From NCBI GenBank assembly GCA_029248335.1, contig JAQWJM010000142.1, forward strand, positions 1-5,226: 5,226 bases of DNA, given 5' to 3'. The position numbers and the translations under genes were made by a program. How positions within the stretch are numbered: position 1 is the stretch's first letter; each line of letters opens with the position of its first letter. Shown piece by piece: positions 1 through 5,226 of the stretch. This DNA is from UBA12014 sp029248335 (GTDB taxonomy: Bacteria; Planctomycetota; Phycisphaerae; Phycisphaerales; SM1A02). Under the pieces are notes generated by a model, which was not told where the DNA came from, did no database searches, and was given only the letters and a program-made list of their open reading frames with translations.

Positions 1-800
1 ACGCTGAAGGCGTAGAGGGGATTGTTGAAGGAACTCGACGCGTGGACGGAATCGGCCCACTGGGCGTGCGCATCGGCGTGACACTCGATGCAGTGTTCGT
101 TGCCGAGCAGATGCTCGGTGGGAATCGTTCCGCCGTGGGCCGTCTCCAGCAGCGATGGTGCGAACGCCGGCGTCGAGGAGGTCGCGAGGGCCACGGGGAC
201 ATCCAGCGGCGAGCGTTTCACCGGCGTCCCGGTGGAGACGGCGAACGCGAGCGACGCGGTCACGACCCCGCCGACGCCCCACGCGAGCCCCCCGGTCCAA
301 CGCAATCGCGGGCCCACCAGCCGATGGAGGATGAACAACCAGATGGCGACCAGTGGACTCGCCGCATGCACCCAGAAGATCACGGATCGAACCGCTGGCG
401 CATCGATTCCGAATCGGATGCCGAAGACCTCGACGCGGACCAGCGCCACGCCCGTCACCAGCAACGCCACGCCGATCCAGAGCAGCCCCCACCCGACCGC
501 GACGGCGCGGCGATTGGGACGGAAGCGTCCGCGCCGAGCGTGCCCGATTCCGTAGACCACGAAAGGCACCAGGATCAGCAGCCCCAGGACGAGGTGGACG
601 AGGAACGCCCAGAGATAGATCCCGTTCTCGCGCGATGCGCCGGAGAACCACGCGGCGAGGTCGGTCGCGGCGAGGTAGAGGCTGTCGATGCAGAGAATGC
701 CGAAGAGCAGCAGCACCACGCGAAGCCACCAGCGGAGCCCGCTGGTCACCACGGGCCCTCGAGGGCCGTTTCGCGTTGATTTGCGCTTCGGGGAATCCAT
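1..800 (-). CDS. Membrane-anchored c-type (probably multiheme) cytochrome, C-terminus beyond left edge
   Basis: This reading frame stays open from ATG at 800 to the left edge (266 codons), so its end is outside the window. It encodes a basic N-terminus (K5, R6, K7, R10, R14), then five predicted membrane helices at about residues 24-45, 61-86, 99-122, 137-161 and 168-188. Arginine-rich loops at 88-98 and 160-168 fit positive-inside topology and place the C-terminal part outside. There a heme c motif CIECH occurs at 237-241, followed by QWADSVH and SFNNPLYAFS, a pattern I associate with multiheme cytochromes c. His69/His87 and His145/His159 lie in helices 2 and 4 and could bind heme b, but this is inference. 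The start is supported by an AGGCGAGG ribosome binding site at 813-806, five bases from the ATG. Likely role: electron transfer from or to the quinone pool through periplasmic hemes. The exact family and heme number cannot be read from this fragment. Confidence 0.7.
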   Translation of the reverse strand, partial: MDSPKRKSTRNGPRGPVVTSGLRWWLRVVLLLFGILCIDSLYLAATDLAAWFSGASRENGIYLWAFLVHLVLGLLILVPFVVYGIGHARRGRFRPNRRAVAVGWGLLWIGVALLVTGVALVRVEVFGIRFGIDAPAVRSVIFWVHAASPLVAIWLFILHRLVGPRLRWTGGLAWGVGGVVTASLAFAVSTGTPVKRSPLDVPVALATSSTPAFAPSLLETAHGGTIPTEHLLGNEHCIECHADAHAQWADSVHASSSFNNPLYAFS

Positions 801-802
801 GA

Positions 803-840
803 AGTCCTCGCCTACTTTAGCATTCGGAACTTCGAGGACT
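803..840. repeat. 8-bp perfect inverted repeat around the cytochrome start region
   Basis: AGTCCTCG at 803-810 is the exact reverse complement of CGAGGACT at 833-840, with a 22-base spacer. The arm nearer the gene contains the GAGG ribosome binding site of the minus-strand cytochrome, and the spacer contains its candidate -10 element. It could be an operator, or an RNA stem that hides the ribosome binding site in transcripts arriving from upstream. It could also be chance: one such match is not very improbable in GC-rich DNA of this length. Confidence 0.4.
814..822 (-). promoter_or_regulatory. Candidate extended -10 element of the cytochrome gene
   Basis: Read on the minus strand, this is TGCTAAAGT, matching the extended -10 pattern TGnTAnnnT. 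No good -35 box lies 16-18 bases upstream. Transcription would begin near 807, leaving a leader of only about 7 bases before the ATG at 800, so either the start site is elsewhere or the transcript is nearly leaderless. Motif match only. Confidence 0.3.
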
Positions 841-862
841 CCGCTTCGGTGATTCAGTGATT

Positions 863-877
863 CGATCCGGAGGATCG
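863..877. repeat. Small hairpin downstream of the ferredoxin gene
   Basis: CGATCC-GGA-GGATCG forms a perfect 6-bp stem with a 3-base loop, 29 bases past the ferredoxin stop codon. On the minus strand no run of T follows, so it does not qualify as an intrinsic terminator. It could slow RNA decay or be chance. The rest of 801-905 holds no gene. Confidence 0.3.
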
Positions 878-905
878 CAACCGACCACCGATCGCCCGAA
901 TCCGC

Positions 906-1304
906 TCAGTGCGGGATTTCCTTCACCGCGTTCCGGTTCCACGCGGGGACTCGGACCGTGATGGGGCCCTTGCCCTCGATCCGGCACTGGCAGGCGAGTC
1001 GACTGTCGATCTGGAGGCCCGGGGCCTCTTCGACCCGGTCTTCCTCGTCCTCGTCGCTCTCGCTCACCTCGTCCATTCCCTGCTCCACGTACACGTGGCA
1101 AGTCGAGCAGGCGCAGACGCCGCCGCAGGCATGCTCGATGTTGATGCCGTTCTCGACCGCGAGCTCGAGCAGGTTCTCACCCTCCCCGCCCATGAGGTCC
1201 CATTCGGTCTGCTCGGTGCTCGTGAGCCCCTCGGGGTCCTCGAGAATGAACTTCACGGGGACGACCGGGGGGCCGTGTGCCTCGTCACTGTGCTTCATGT
1301 GCAT
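906..1304 (-). CDS. fdx: ISC-type (adrenodoxin-like) [2Fe-2S] ferredoxin
   Basis: A 132-residue soluble one-electron carrier of the adrenodoxin/ISC class, which in other bacteria supplies electrons for iron-sulfur cluster assembly and other redox enzymes. Cluster ligands are Cys60, Cys66 and Cys69 (C-x5-C-x2-C in CGGVCACSTC) and Cys105 in RLACQC. The flanking NGINIEHAC, the acidic stretch at about 76-95 (redox-partner contact in the family) and the C-terminal VPAWNRNAVKEIPH closely follow the layout of E. coli Fdx. Cys64, between the first two ligands, is also conserved in ISC ferredoxins; Cys107 is extra. The N-terminal half is somewhat longer than in E. coli, with an insertion at about 26-44. 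ATG at 1304 is preferred over the one at 1298 because AGAGG lies 10 bases before it. The frame is open back to 1499, but that extension lacks ferredoxin character. No isc gene is adjacent in the window, so the ISC role is inferred from class alone. Confidence 0.9.
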   Translation of the reverse strand: MHMKHSDEAHGPPVVPVKFILEDPEGLTSTEQTEWDLMGGEGENLLELAVENGINIEHACGGVCACSTCHVYVEQGMDEVSESDEDEEDRVEEAPGLQIDSRLACQCRIEGKGPITVRVPAWNRNAVKEIPH

Positions 1305-1314
1305 CGGTCGTGAT

Positions 1315-1319
1315 CCTCT
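1315..1319 (-). promoter_or_regulatory. Ribosome binding site of the ferredoxin gene
   Basis: AGAGG on the minus strand ends 10 bases before the ATG at 1304 and 16 bases before the ATG at 1298. The spacing favours the former, giving an N-terminus of MHMKHSDEA. Confidence 0.5.
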
Positions 1320-1347
1320 GGTCGAACCGGGGTTGAGATCGTTCGGG

Positions 1348-1361
1348 GCCGGATTACCGGC
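1348..1361. repeat. Small hairpin in the divergent region
   Basis: GCCGG-ATTA-CCGGC is a perfect 5-bp stem with a 4-base loop. It would lie at the very 5' end of a ferredoxin transcript made from the -10-like element at 1375-1370, where stems can protect mRNA. It is short enough to be chance in GC-rich DNA. Confidence 0.25.
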
Positions 1362-1369
1362 GGCCTCGA

Positions 1370-1375
1370 ATGATA
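1370..1375 (-). promoter_or_regulatory. Candidate -10 box for the ferredoxin gene
   Basis: TATCAT on the minus strand matches five of six bases of TATAAT in an otherwise GC-rich region. The predicted transcript starts near 1363, giving a leader of about 58 bases. No convincing -35 is present at 16-18 bases upstream, so confidence is low. Confidence 0.25.
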
Positions 1376-1418
1376 GTCGTTTGATGGCCTCACTTCCCGA
1401 GAATGAGGACCGTCGGCG

Positions 1419-1427
1419 TGATACCCT
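1419..1427 (+). promoter_or_regulatory. Candidate extended -10 element for the rlmN unit
   Basis: TGATACCCT fits TGnTAnnnT and would start RNA near 1434, about 22 bases before the chosen ATG at 1456. No -35 is recognisable. If correct, it excludes the alternative start at 1384, which would lie upstream of the transcript. Confidence 0.3.
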
Positions 1428-1455
1428 GACCGCTCCGTCCTTCCGACCCGACACG

Positions 1456-2574
1456 ATGCAGGCCCCCACCCCACAACATCCCGACCCGCTCGGCTGCACC
1501 GCCGAGGACTACGTCACGGCCGCGGTGGAATCCCGAGCCGTGGGCCGGGGGTCCGCACGCGCGGCCTACCGACGCTTTCATCGCGACGGTGAGGTCACGG
1601 ACGGCGACCTGTCGACCGTCCACCCGATCGGCCGCCGCGAGATCGAGGGCGAGACGATCAAGTTCACCCTCACCCTGCCCGGGGACCTCGAGACCGAGTC
1701 GGTCCTGATTCCGATGCGACGCCGGGACGGCACCGTCACGCGGACGCTCTGCGTCTCGAGCCAGATCGGCTGTGCGATGGGGTGTCGATTCTGCGAGACC
1801 GCCCAGATGGGCCTCCTCCGGAATCTCGAGACGTCCGACATCGTGGCGCAATGGCACGCGGCCGCCCACCGGATCGGCCATCGACCGAAGAACATCGTCT
1901 TCATGGGGATGGGCGAGCCCACCGACAACCTCGACGCGGTGATCCCCGCGATCCGCGTGCTGGCCGACCACGACGGCCCGGCGGTCCCGGCGTCGAACAT
2001 CTCCGTGTCGACGGTGGGCAATCCGGACGGCATCCGTCGGCTCGGCGACCTCGCCGCGGAGCCGGGGTTCCACCGCCTCAATCTCGCCGTGAGCCTCAAC
2101 GCGCCCAACGACGTGATCCGCGCCGAGATCATGCCCGTCGACCGTGCCTGGCCGATGGACGATCTGATGGACGCGATGCTCGGCTGGCCGGGACGACCCA
2201 AGTCCGCGATCTGCGTGGAGTACGTGCTCATCCCCGGGGTGAACGACGGTCTCGAACACTGCGACGAGGTCTGCGAGTACCTCCGTCCGCTTCGCTGCTC
2301 GCTCAACGTCATCCCGTACAACCCCCGCCGCGATTCGCCCTGGCCGGCGCCCAGCGAACCCTCGGTCAGCCGCTTCACGGATCGGGCGATCGAGAACGGG
2401 CAGTTCACCAAGCGACGCGGCACCAAGGGTCGCGACGTCATGGCCGCCTGCGGCCAGCTCGGCAATCCCGAGATCCGAAGACGACGACGCGTCGACACCG
2501 GCGACCTGGTCCCGATGACCGTTCGAGGCGATGGAAGATCCGGCAAGTCCGTCGGAGTGGCGCCGTCCGCATGA
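1456..2574 (+). CDS. rlmN: RlmN-family radical SAM rRNA (A2503-C2)/tRNA (A37-C2) methyltransferase
   Basis: A 372-residue cytoplasmic enzyme. RlmN methylates C2 of A2503 in 23S rRNA, and in E. coli also A37 of some tRNAs, using SAM both as radical source and methyl donor. The radical SAM cluster cysteines are Cys106, Cys110 and Cys113 (CAMGCRFC). Cys99, six residues before the motif in CVSSQIGC, corresponds to the resolving cysteine, and Cys332 in DVMAACGQL to the methyl-carrying cysteine. GMGEP (151-155) is the SAM-binding stretch, and SLNAPND (213-219) replaces the usual SLHAPND. The N-terminal accessory domain is shorter than in E. coli. Start: ATG 1456 is chosen although no ribosome binding site is visible. 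An in-frame ATG at 1384 would add 24 residues of unremarkable sequence. The stop overlaps the next gene (ATGA, 2571-2574). The family call is firm; RlmN versus a related paralogue (Cfr/RlmN-like) is less so, because CETAQMG and SLNAPND depart from the commonest RlmN forms. Confidence 0.9.
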   Translation: MQAPTPQHPDPLGCTAEDYVTAAVESRAVGRGSARAAYRRFHRDGEVTDGDLSTVHPIGRREIEGETIKFTLTLPGDLETESVLIPMRRRDGTVTRTLCVSSQIGCAMGCRFCETAQMGLLRNLETSDIVAQWHAAAHRIGHRPKNIVFMGMGEPTDNLDAVIPAIRVLADHDGPAVPASNISVSTVGNPDGIRRLGDLAAEPGFHRLNLAVSLNAPNDVIRAEIMPVDRAWPMDDLMDAMLGWPGRPKSAICVEYVLIPGVNDGLEHCDEVCEYLRPLRCSLNVIPYNPRRDSPWPAPSEPSVSRFTDRAIENGQFTKRRGTKGRDVMAACGQLGNPEIRRRRRVDTGDLVPMTVRGDGRSGKSVGVAPSA

Positions 2575-4571
2575 AACATCGAGGCCCCGACACCGAAGAC
2601 CCGGATTTCGCCGAGGATCCCCTGCTGCGAATCGGCTCCAGCAGTCGCCGGTTTCGTGCGTACCTCGATCTGCTCAGACGTCGCCGGAATCGGCCGAAGT
2701 CCGAACAGACGTCGGTGAGCCGGATGGGAGAGGTTCGCTCCCTCAAGCGATCGCGCGGCGCCGTCGACCTTCTCCGAACGTTCTTCAAGATGCTCGGTCG
2801 CCATCGCGGACCGATTCTGATCTCGCTCTGCACGCTGACCATCGCGACCGGGCTGAAACTGATCACCCCGGCGGCCACCAAGATCGCGATCGACTACGCC
2901 TTCACCGGAACCGGGCTGCCGGAGACCGTGACGTCGTGGCTGCCCGCCTGGTGGGATCTCAGCGATCCACGTCGGCTGCTCATCGCGATCGCGATCGCGA
3001 TGGTCGTGATCTCGTTCCTCGCGGTCGCCATCGGTCTGAGCGGGCGATGGCTCGCCACGAAGGCGACGCGGCTGCTCGCCGTCGACGTCCGCCGGAAGGT
3101 CCTCGACCACATCATCCGGTTTCCGCTCCAACGCATCCATGACCTCCGCTCGGGCGGGGTCGCGAGCATGCTTCGCGACGATGCGGGCGGCGTCGCGGAG
3201 CTGATCTTCGGACTCATCTACAACCCGTCGCGGGCGATCGTCCAGCTGCTGGGAAGCCTGGTGATCCTCGCGTTCACCGACTGGCGACTCCTGATGGGGG
3301 CGATCTTCCTGTTGCCGATGGTCTGGATCACCCATCGAACCTGGATCGGACGGATCCGTCCGCTCCACCGTGATCACCGACTGCTCCGGTCACAGGTCGA
3401 CTCCCATGCGACCGAGGTCTTCGGCGGCATCCGCGTGGTTCGGGCGTTCGGCCGGAGTCGCGGCGAGTCGGGCCGTTTCGTCCGTGGGAACAACCTCATG
3501 GCCCGCCAGGCCATCAACATCTGGTGGTGGTCGCGGATCACCGAACTCGCGTGGGCGATCGCGATCCCCCTCGCGACCACCGGCCTCCTGCTCTACGGCG
3601 GGCTCCAGGTGATCGACGGCGAGATCACGACCGGCGATCTGGTCATGTTCCTGACCTACCTCATCATGCTCCTCGGACCGGTCGAGACGCTGGCCGCGAC
3701 CGCCACGAACCTGCAGACCAATCTCGCCGGCCTCGATCGCATCATCGACCTCCTCGAGGAACCCGTCGAGATGCCGGATCGAGACTCGGCCCGCTCGATC
3801 GACGCGGAGGATGTCTCGGGCCGGATCGAGGTCCGAGGACTCGGATTCTCCTACCCGGGGACCGACCAACCCGTGCTTCACGACGTCGAATTCGTCGCCG
3901 AGCCGGGCCAGCTGATCGCCTTCATCGGAGCCTCCGGCGCCGGCAAGACCACCCTCTGCAACCTGATCGCCCGCTTCCAGGATCCGGATGCGGGTTCGAT
4001 CATGCTCGATGGCGTGGACCTTCGGGATTTCGAGCTCGAAAGCTACCGCTCGCTGCTGGGCATCGTCGAACAGGAAGTGTTCCTCTTCGACGGCACCATC
4101 GGCGAGAACATCGCGTTCGGCCGTCGCGACGCGACCGCCGAGGCGATTCGCGAGGCCGCCGCCGCGGCGAACGCGCTCGAATTCATCGAGGCGACGCCGG
4201 CGGGCTTCGACTCCCTGATCGGGGAGCGGGGCGTCCGGCTGTCCGGCGGCCAGCGCCAACGGCTCGCCATCGCCCGGGCGATCCTCGCCGACCCACGGAT
4301 CCTGATTCTCGACGAAGCGACCAGCAACCTCGACTCCGCCAGCGAGCGGCTGATCCAGCAGTCGATCGATCACCTGCTCGCGGGACGCACGACCTTCGCG
4401 ATCGCCCACCGCCTGAGCACCATCCGCCACGCGGACCTGATCGTGATCCTCGAAGGCGGGACCATCGTCGCCAGCGGTTCGCACGAAGAACTCCTCGAAC
4501 GGAGCGAGCACTATCGCGACATGGTCGCGGTCCAGACCGCCCGAACCGAATCGGTGTCGGACGAGGATTGA
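2571..4571 (+). CDS. ABC exporter half-transporter (fused membrane and ATPase domains, MsbA/multidrug type)
   Basis: A 666-residue inner-membrane protein expected to dimerise and export a lipid or hydrophobic substrate using ATP. A cytosolic extension of about 77 residues (basic RRRRNRPK at 36-43) precedes six predicted helices at about 80-98, 135-157, 219-236, 238-255, 324-344 and 356-377. The ATPase domain is complete: A-loop Tyr428, Walker A GASGAGKTT (453-461), Q-loop Gln501 in VEQEVFLF, x-loop GERG (551-554), signature LSGGQ (557-561), Walker B ILILDE (577-582), D-loop SNLD (585-588) and switch His613. No peptidase or substrate-specific domain is present, so the cargo is unknown. The start at 2571 gives a 4-base ATGA overlap with rlmN and suggests translational coupling. 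A weaker alternative, ATG 2724 (residue 52), has GGTGAG just upstream and would remove most of the extension. The C-terminus ends in a short acidic tail. Confidence 0.93.
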   Translation: MKHRGPDTEDPDFAEDPLLRIGSSSRRFRAYLDLLRRRRNRPKSEQTSVSRMGEVRSLKRSRGAVDLLRTFFKMLGRHRGPILISLCTLTIATGLKLITPAATKIAIDYAFTGTGLPETVTSWLPAWWDLSDPRRLLIAIAIAMVVISFLAVAIGLSGRWLATKATRLLAVDVRRKVLDHIIRFPLQRIHDLRSGGVASMLRDDAGGVAELIFGLIYNPSRAIVQLLGSLVILAFTDWRLLMGAIFLLPMVWITHRTWIGRIRPLHRDHRLLRSQVDSHATEVFGGIRVVRAFGRSRGESGRFVRGNNLMARQAINIWWWSRITELAWAIAIPLATTGLLLYGGLQVIDGEITTGDLVMFLTYLIMLLGPVETLAATATNLQTNLAGLDRIIDLLEEPVEMPDRDSARSIDAEDVSGRIEVRGLGFSYPGTDQPVLHDVEFVAEPGQLIAFIGASGAGKTTLCNLIARFQDPDAGSIMLDGVDLRDFELESYRSLLGIVEQEVFLFDGTIGENIAFGRRDATAEAIREAAAAANALEFIEATPAGFDSLIGERGVRLSGGQRQRLAIARAILADPRILILDEATSNLDSASERLIQQSIDHLLAGRTTFAIAHRLSTIRHADLIVILEGGTIVASGSHEELLERSEHYRDMVAVQTARTESVSDED

Positions 4572-4591
4572 CCGCCCACGCGAATCCCTCC

Positions 4592-4600
4592 TGCTACGCT
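4592..4600 (+). promoter_or_regulatory. Candidate extended -10 element just before pdeM
   Basis: TGCTACGCT in the 38-base gap after the exporter matches TGnTAnnnT. TTGACC at 4568-4573 resembles a -35 box, but the 21-base spacer is too long. RNA would begin near 4607, almost at the ATG at 4610, so a leaderless message would result. The gap contains no other feature and no clear ribosome binding site. Confidence 0.25.
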
Positions 4601-4609
4601 TCGCGACCG

Positions 4610-5226
4610 ATGCCTGACGACGCCACGATCGAACTCGCCGGTGAGACCCTCACGCTCCTGCCGGAGCGGGCGCTGTTCCTTCCGGCACGCGGAACGCTGC
4701 TGGTCGCCGACCTCCATCTCGGCAAGGCGGAGACCTACCGGTCGCTCGGGGTCCCGATGCCGGAGGGGATCGCCGAAGAATCCCTCGAGCGTTTCGAAAA
4801 CGCGATCCGGCGAACCCGCGCGGAGCGGGTCATCGTCCTCGGCGACCTCGTCCACTGCGAGGAAGGCATGGAGGATCCGGTGATCGAACTCATGTCGCGG
4901 TGGCGTCGCCGGGTCTCGCTTTCCATGTCGCTGATCGGGGGAAACCACGATGCCGGCGTCTCGATCCCGCGCTCCTGGCGAATCGAAGACGACGGCGAGG
5001 GACGTCGGCTCGGCCCCTTCCGGCTGCAGCATCATCCGAGGCCCACCGACGCGGACTTCGACGCCGGCGATCCCGTGGTCCTCGCCGGTCATCTTCATCC
5101 GGTGCTCTCGCTCGGCGAAGGCGCCCGCCGGGTGCTCGCCCATGCCTTCGTCATCGAACCGGGCCAGGTGATCCTCCCGGCATTCACCCCGTTCGCCCGC
5201 GGCGCGCGAGTCCGGCCGGAACCCGA
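4610..5226 (+). CDS. pdeM: PdeM-like, ligase-associated metallophosphoesterase (DNA endonuclease), 3' end cut by window
   Basis: The frame is open from ATG 4610 to the right edge (205 complete codons). It belongs to the calcineurin-like binuclear metallophosphoesterases. Metal-binding motifs appear in order: DLHLGK (Asp34, His36), GDLVH (Asp79), GNHD (Asn112, His113), paired histidines HH at 141-142, and GHLHP (His161, His163). The segments LFLPARGTLLVADLHLGK and VILPAFTPFARG near the C-terminus are typical of the DNA ligase-associated subfamily, whose Pseudomonas member is a manganese-dependent single-strand DNA endonuclease. Homologues are usually 210-230 residues, so only a short tail is probably missing. 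All metal ligands expected of the family seem present. It follows the exporter after 38 bases on the same strand. Its usual partners (Lhr-type helicase, exonuclease, ATP-dependent ligase) are not in the window. No clear Shine-Dalgarno supports the start; it is chosen because the family's N-terminal strand begins shortly after it. Confidence 0.88.
   Translation, partial: MPDDATIELAGETLTLLPERALFLPARGTLLVADLHLGKAETYRSLGVPMPEGIAEESLERFENAIRRTRAERVIVLGDLVHCEEGMEDPVIELMSRWRRRVSLSMSLIGGNHDAGVSIPRSWRIEDDGEGRRLGPFRLQHHPRPTDADFDAGDPVVLAGHLHPVLSLGEGARRVLAHAFVIEPGQVILPAFTPFARGARVRPEP

Noticed and set aside
42..779. Plus-strand frame of 245 codons over the cytochrome
   Set aside because: Its product is rich in Arg, His, Gln, Pro and Asp with no recognisable fold, while the opposite strand gives five membrane helices and a heme motif.
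863..877. Intrinsic terminator for the ferredoxin gene
   Set aside because: The stem is only 6 bp and no T run follows on the minus strand.
1305..1499. 65-residue N-terminal extension of the ferredoxin frame
   Set aside because: It crosses the divergent region, overlaps the rlmN start, has no targeting signal or domain, and a ribosome binding site supports the ATG at 1304.
2982..3001. Iterated GCGATC, resembling the HIP1 palindrome GCGATCGC
   Set aside because: It encodes alternating Ala and Ile in membrane helix 2 of the exporter and is explained by codon choice in GC-rich DNA; no array outside coding sequence is seen.
1578..3377. Minus-strand frame of 599 codons opposite rlmN and the exporter
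   Set aside because: It spans two well-supported genes and the product is low-complexity and charged, as expected from the antisense of GC-rich coding DNA.
3390..4511. Minus-strand frame of 373 codons opposite the exporter ATPase domain
   Set aside because: The plus strand carries every ABC ATPase motif; the antisense product shows no motif.
4511..5143. Minus-strand frame of 210 codons opposite pdeM
   Set aside because: The plus-strand frame has all metallophosphoesterase metal motifs in order; the antisense product is featureless.
1..5226. CRISPR array, mobile element, tRNA or defence system
   Set aside because: No regularly spaced repeats, terminal inverted repeats, transposase, tRNA-like fold or defence-type proteins could be seen; all genes look like resident housekeeping genes.

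Overview
This is a GC-rich, densely coded bacterial window. Gene starts have few strong Shine-Dalgarno sites, and long spurious open frames run opposite most real genes. The style of the proteins (an ABC exporter with a basic N-terminal extension, and a membrane-anchored cytochrome with a CxxCH motif ahead of a 'SFNNPLY' stretch) reminds me of Planctomycetota, perhaps Phycisphaerae. That assignment is an impression, not a proof.

Layout: two genes on the minus strand lie left of about 1304, and three genes on the plus strand lie right of about 1456, with a 151-base divergent region between them. Leftmost is the N-terminal 266 codons of a membrane protein (1..800, minus), whose downstream end lies beyond the left edge. 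It has five predicted membrane helices and then an exported region with a c-type heme motif. Upstream of it on the same strand is a complete ISC-type [2Fe-2S] ferredoxin (906..1304). On the plus strand, an RlmN-family radical SAM rRNA/tRNA methyltransferase (1456..2574) overlaps by ATGA with a complete ABC exporter half-transporter (2571..4571). A PdeM-like metallophosphoesterase follows after 38 bases (4610 to the right edge, probably missing only the last few codons).

Functional links: the minus-strand pair are both electron-transfer proteins, but nothing shows that they work together. The plus-strand trio looks like a housekeeping transcription unit (RNA modification, export, DNA repair nuclease). 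rlmN and the exporter are probably translationally coupled. PdeM homologues usually sit beside an Lhr-type helicase, an exonuclease and an ATP-dependent DNA ligase, so those genes may lie just past the right edge.

I found no CRISPR array, mobile element, tRNA, rRNA or defence system, and no clear novel system. The observations most worth checking are the unterminated cytochrome at the left edge, an 8-bp inverted repeat that could mask that gene's ribosome binding site, recurrent TGnTA-type -10-like elements close to gene starts, and substituted motifs in the RlmN homologue. Non-coding stretches are 801-905, 1305-1455 and 4572-4609; none exceeds 300 bases.
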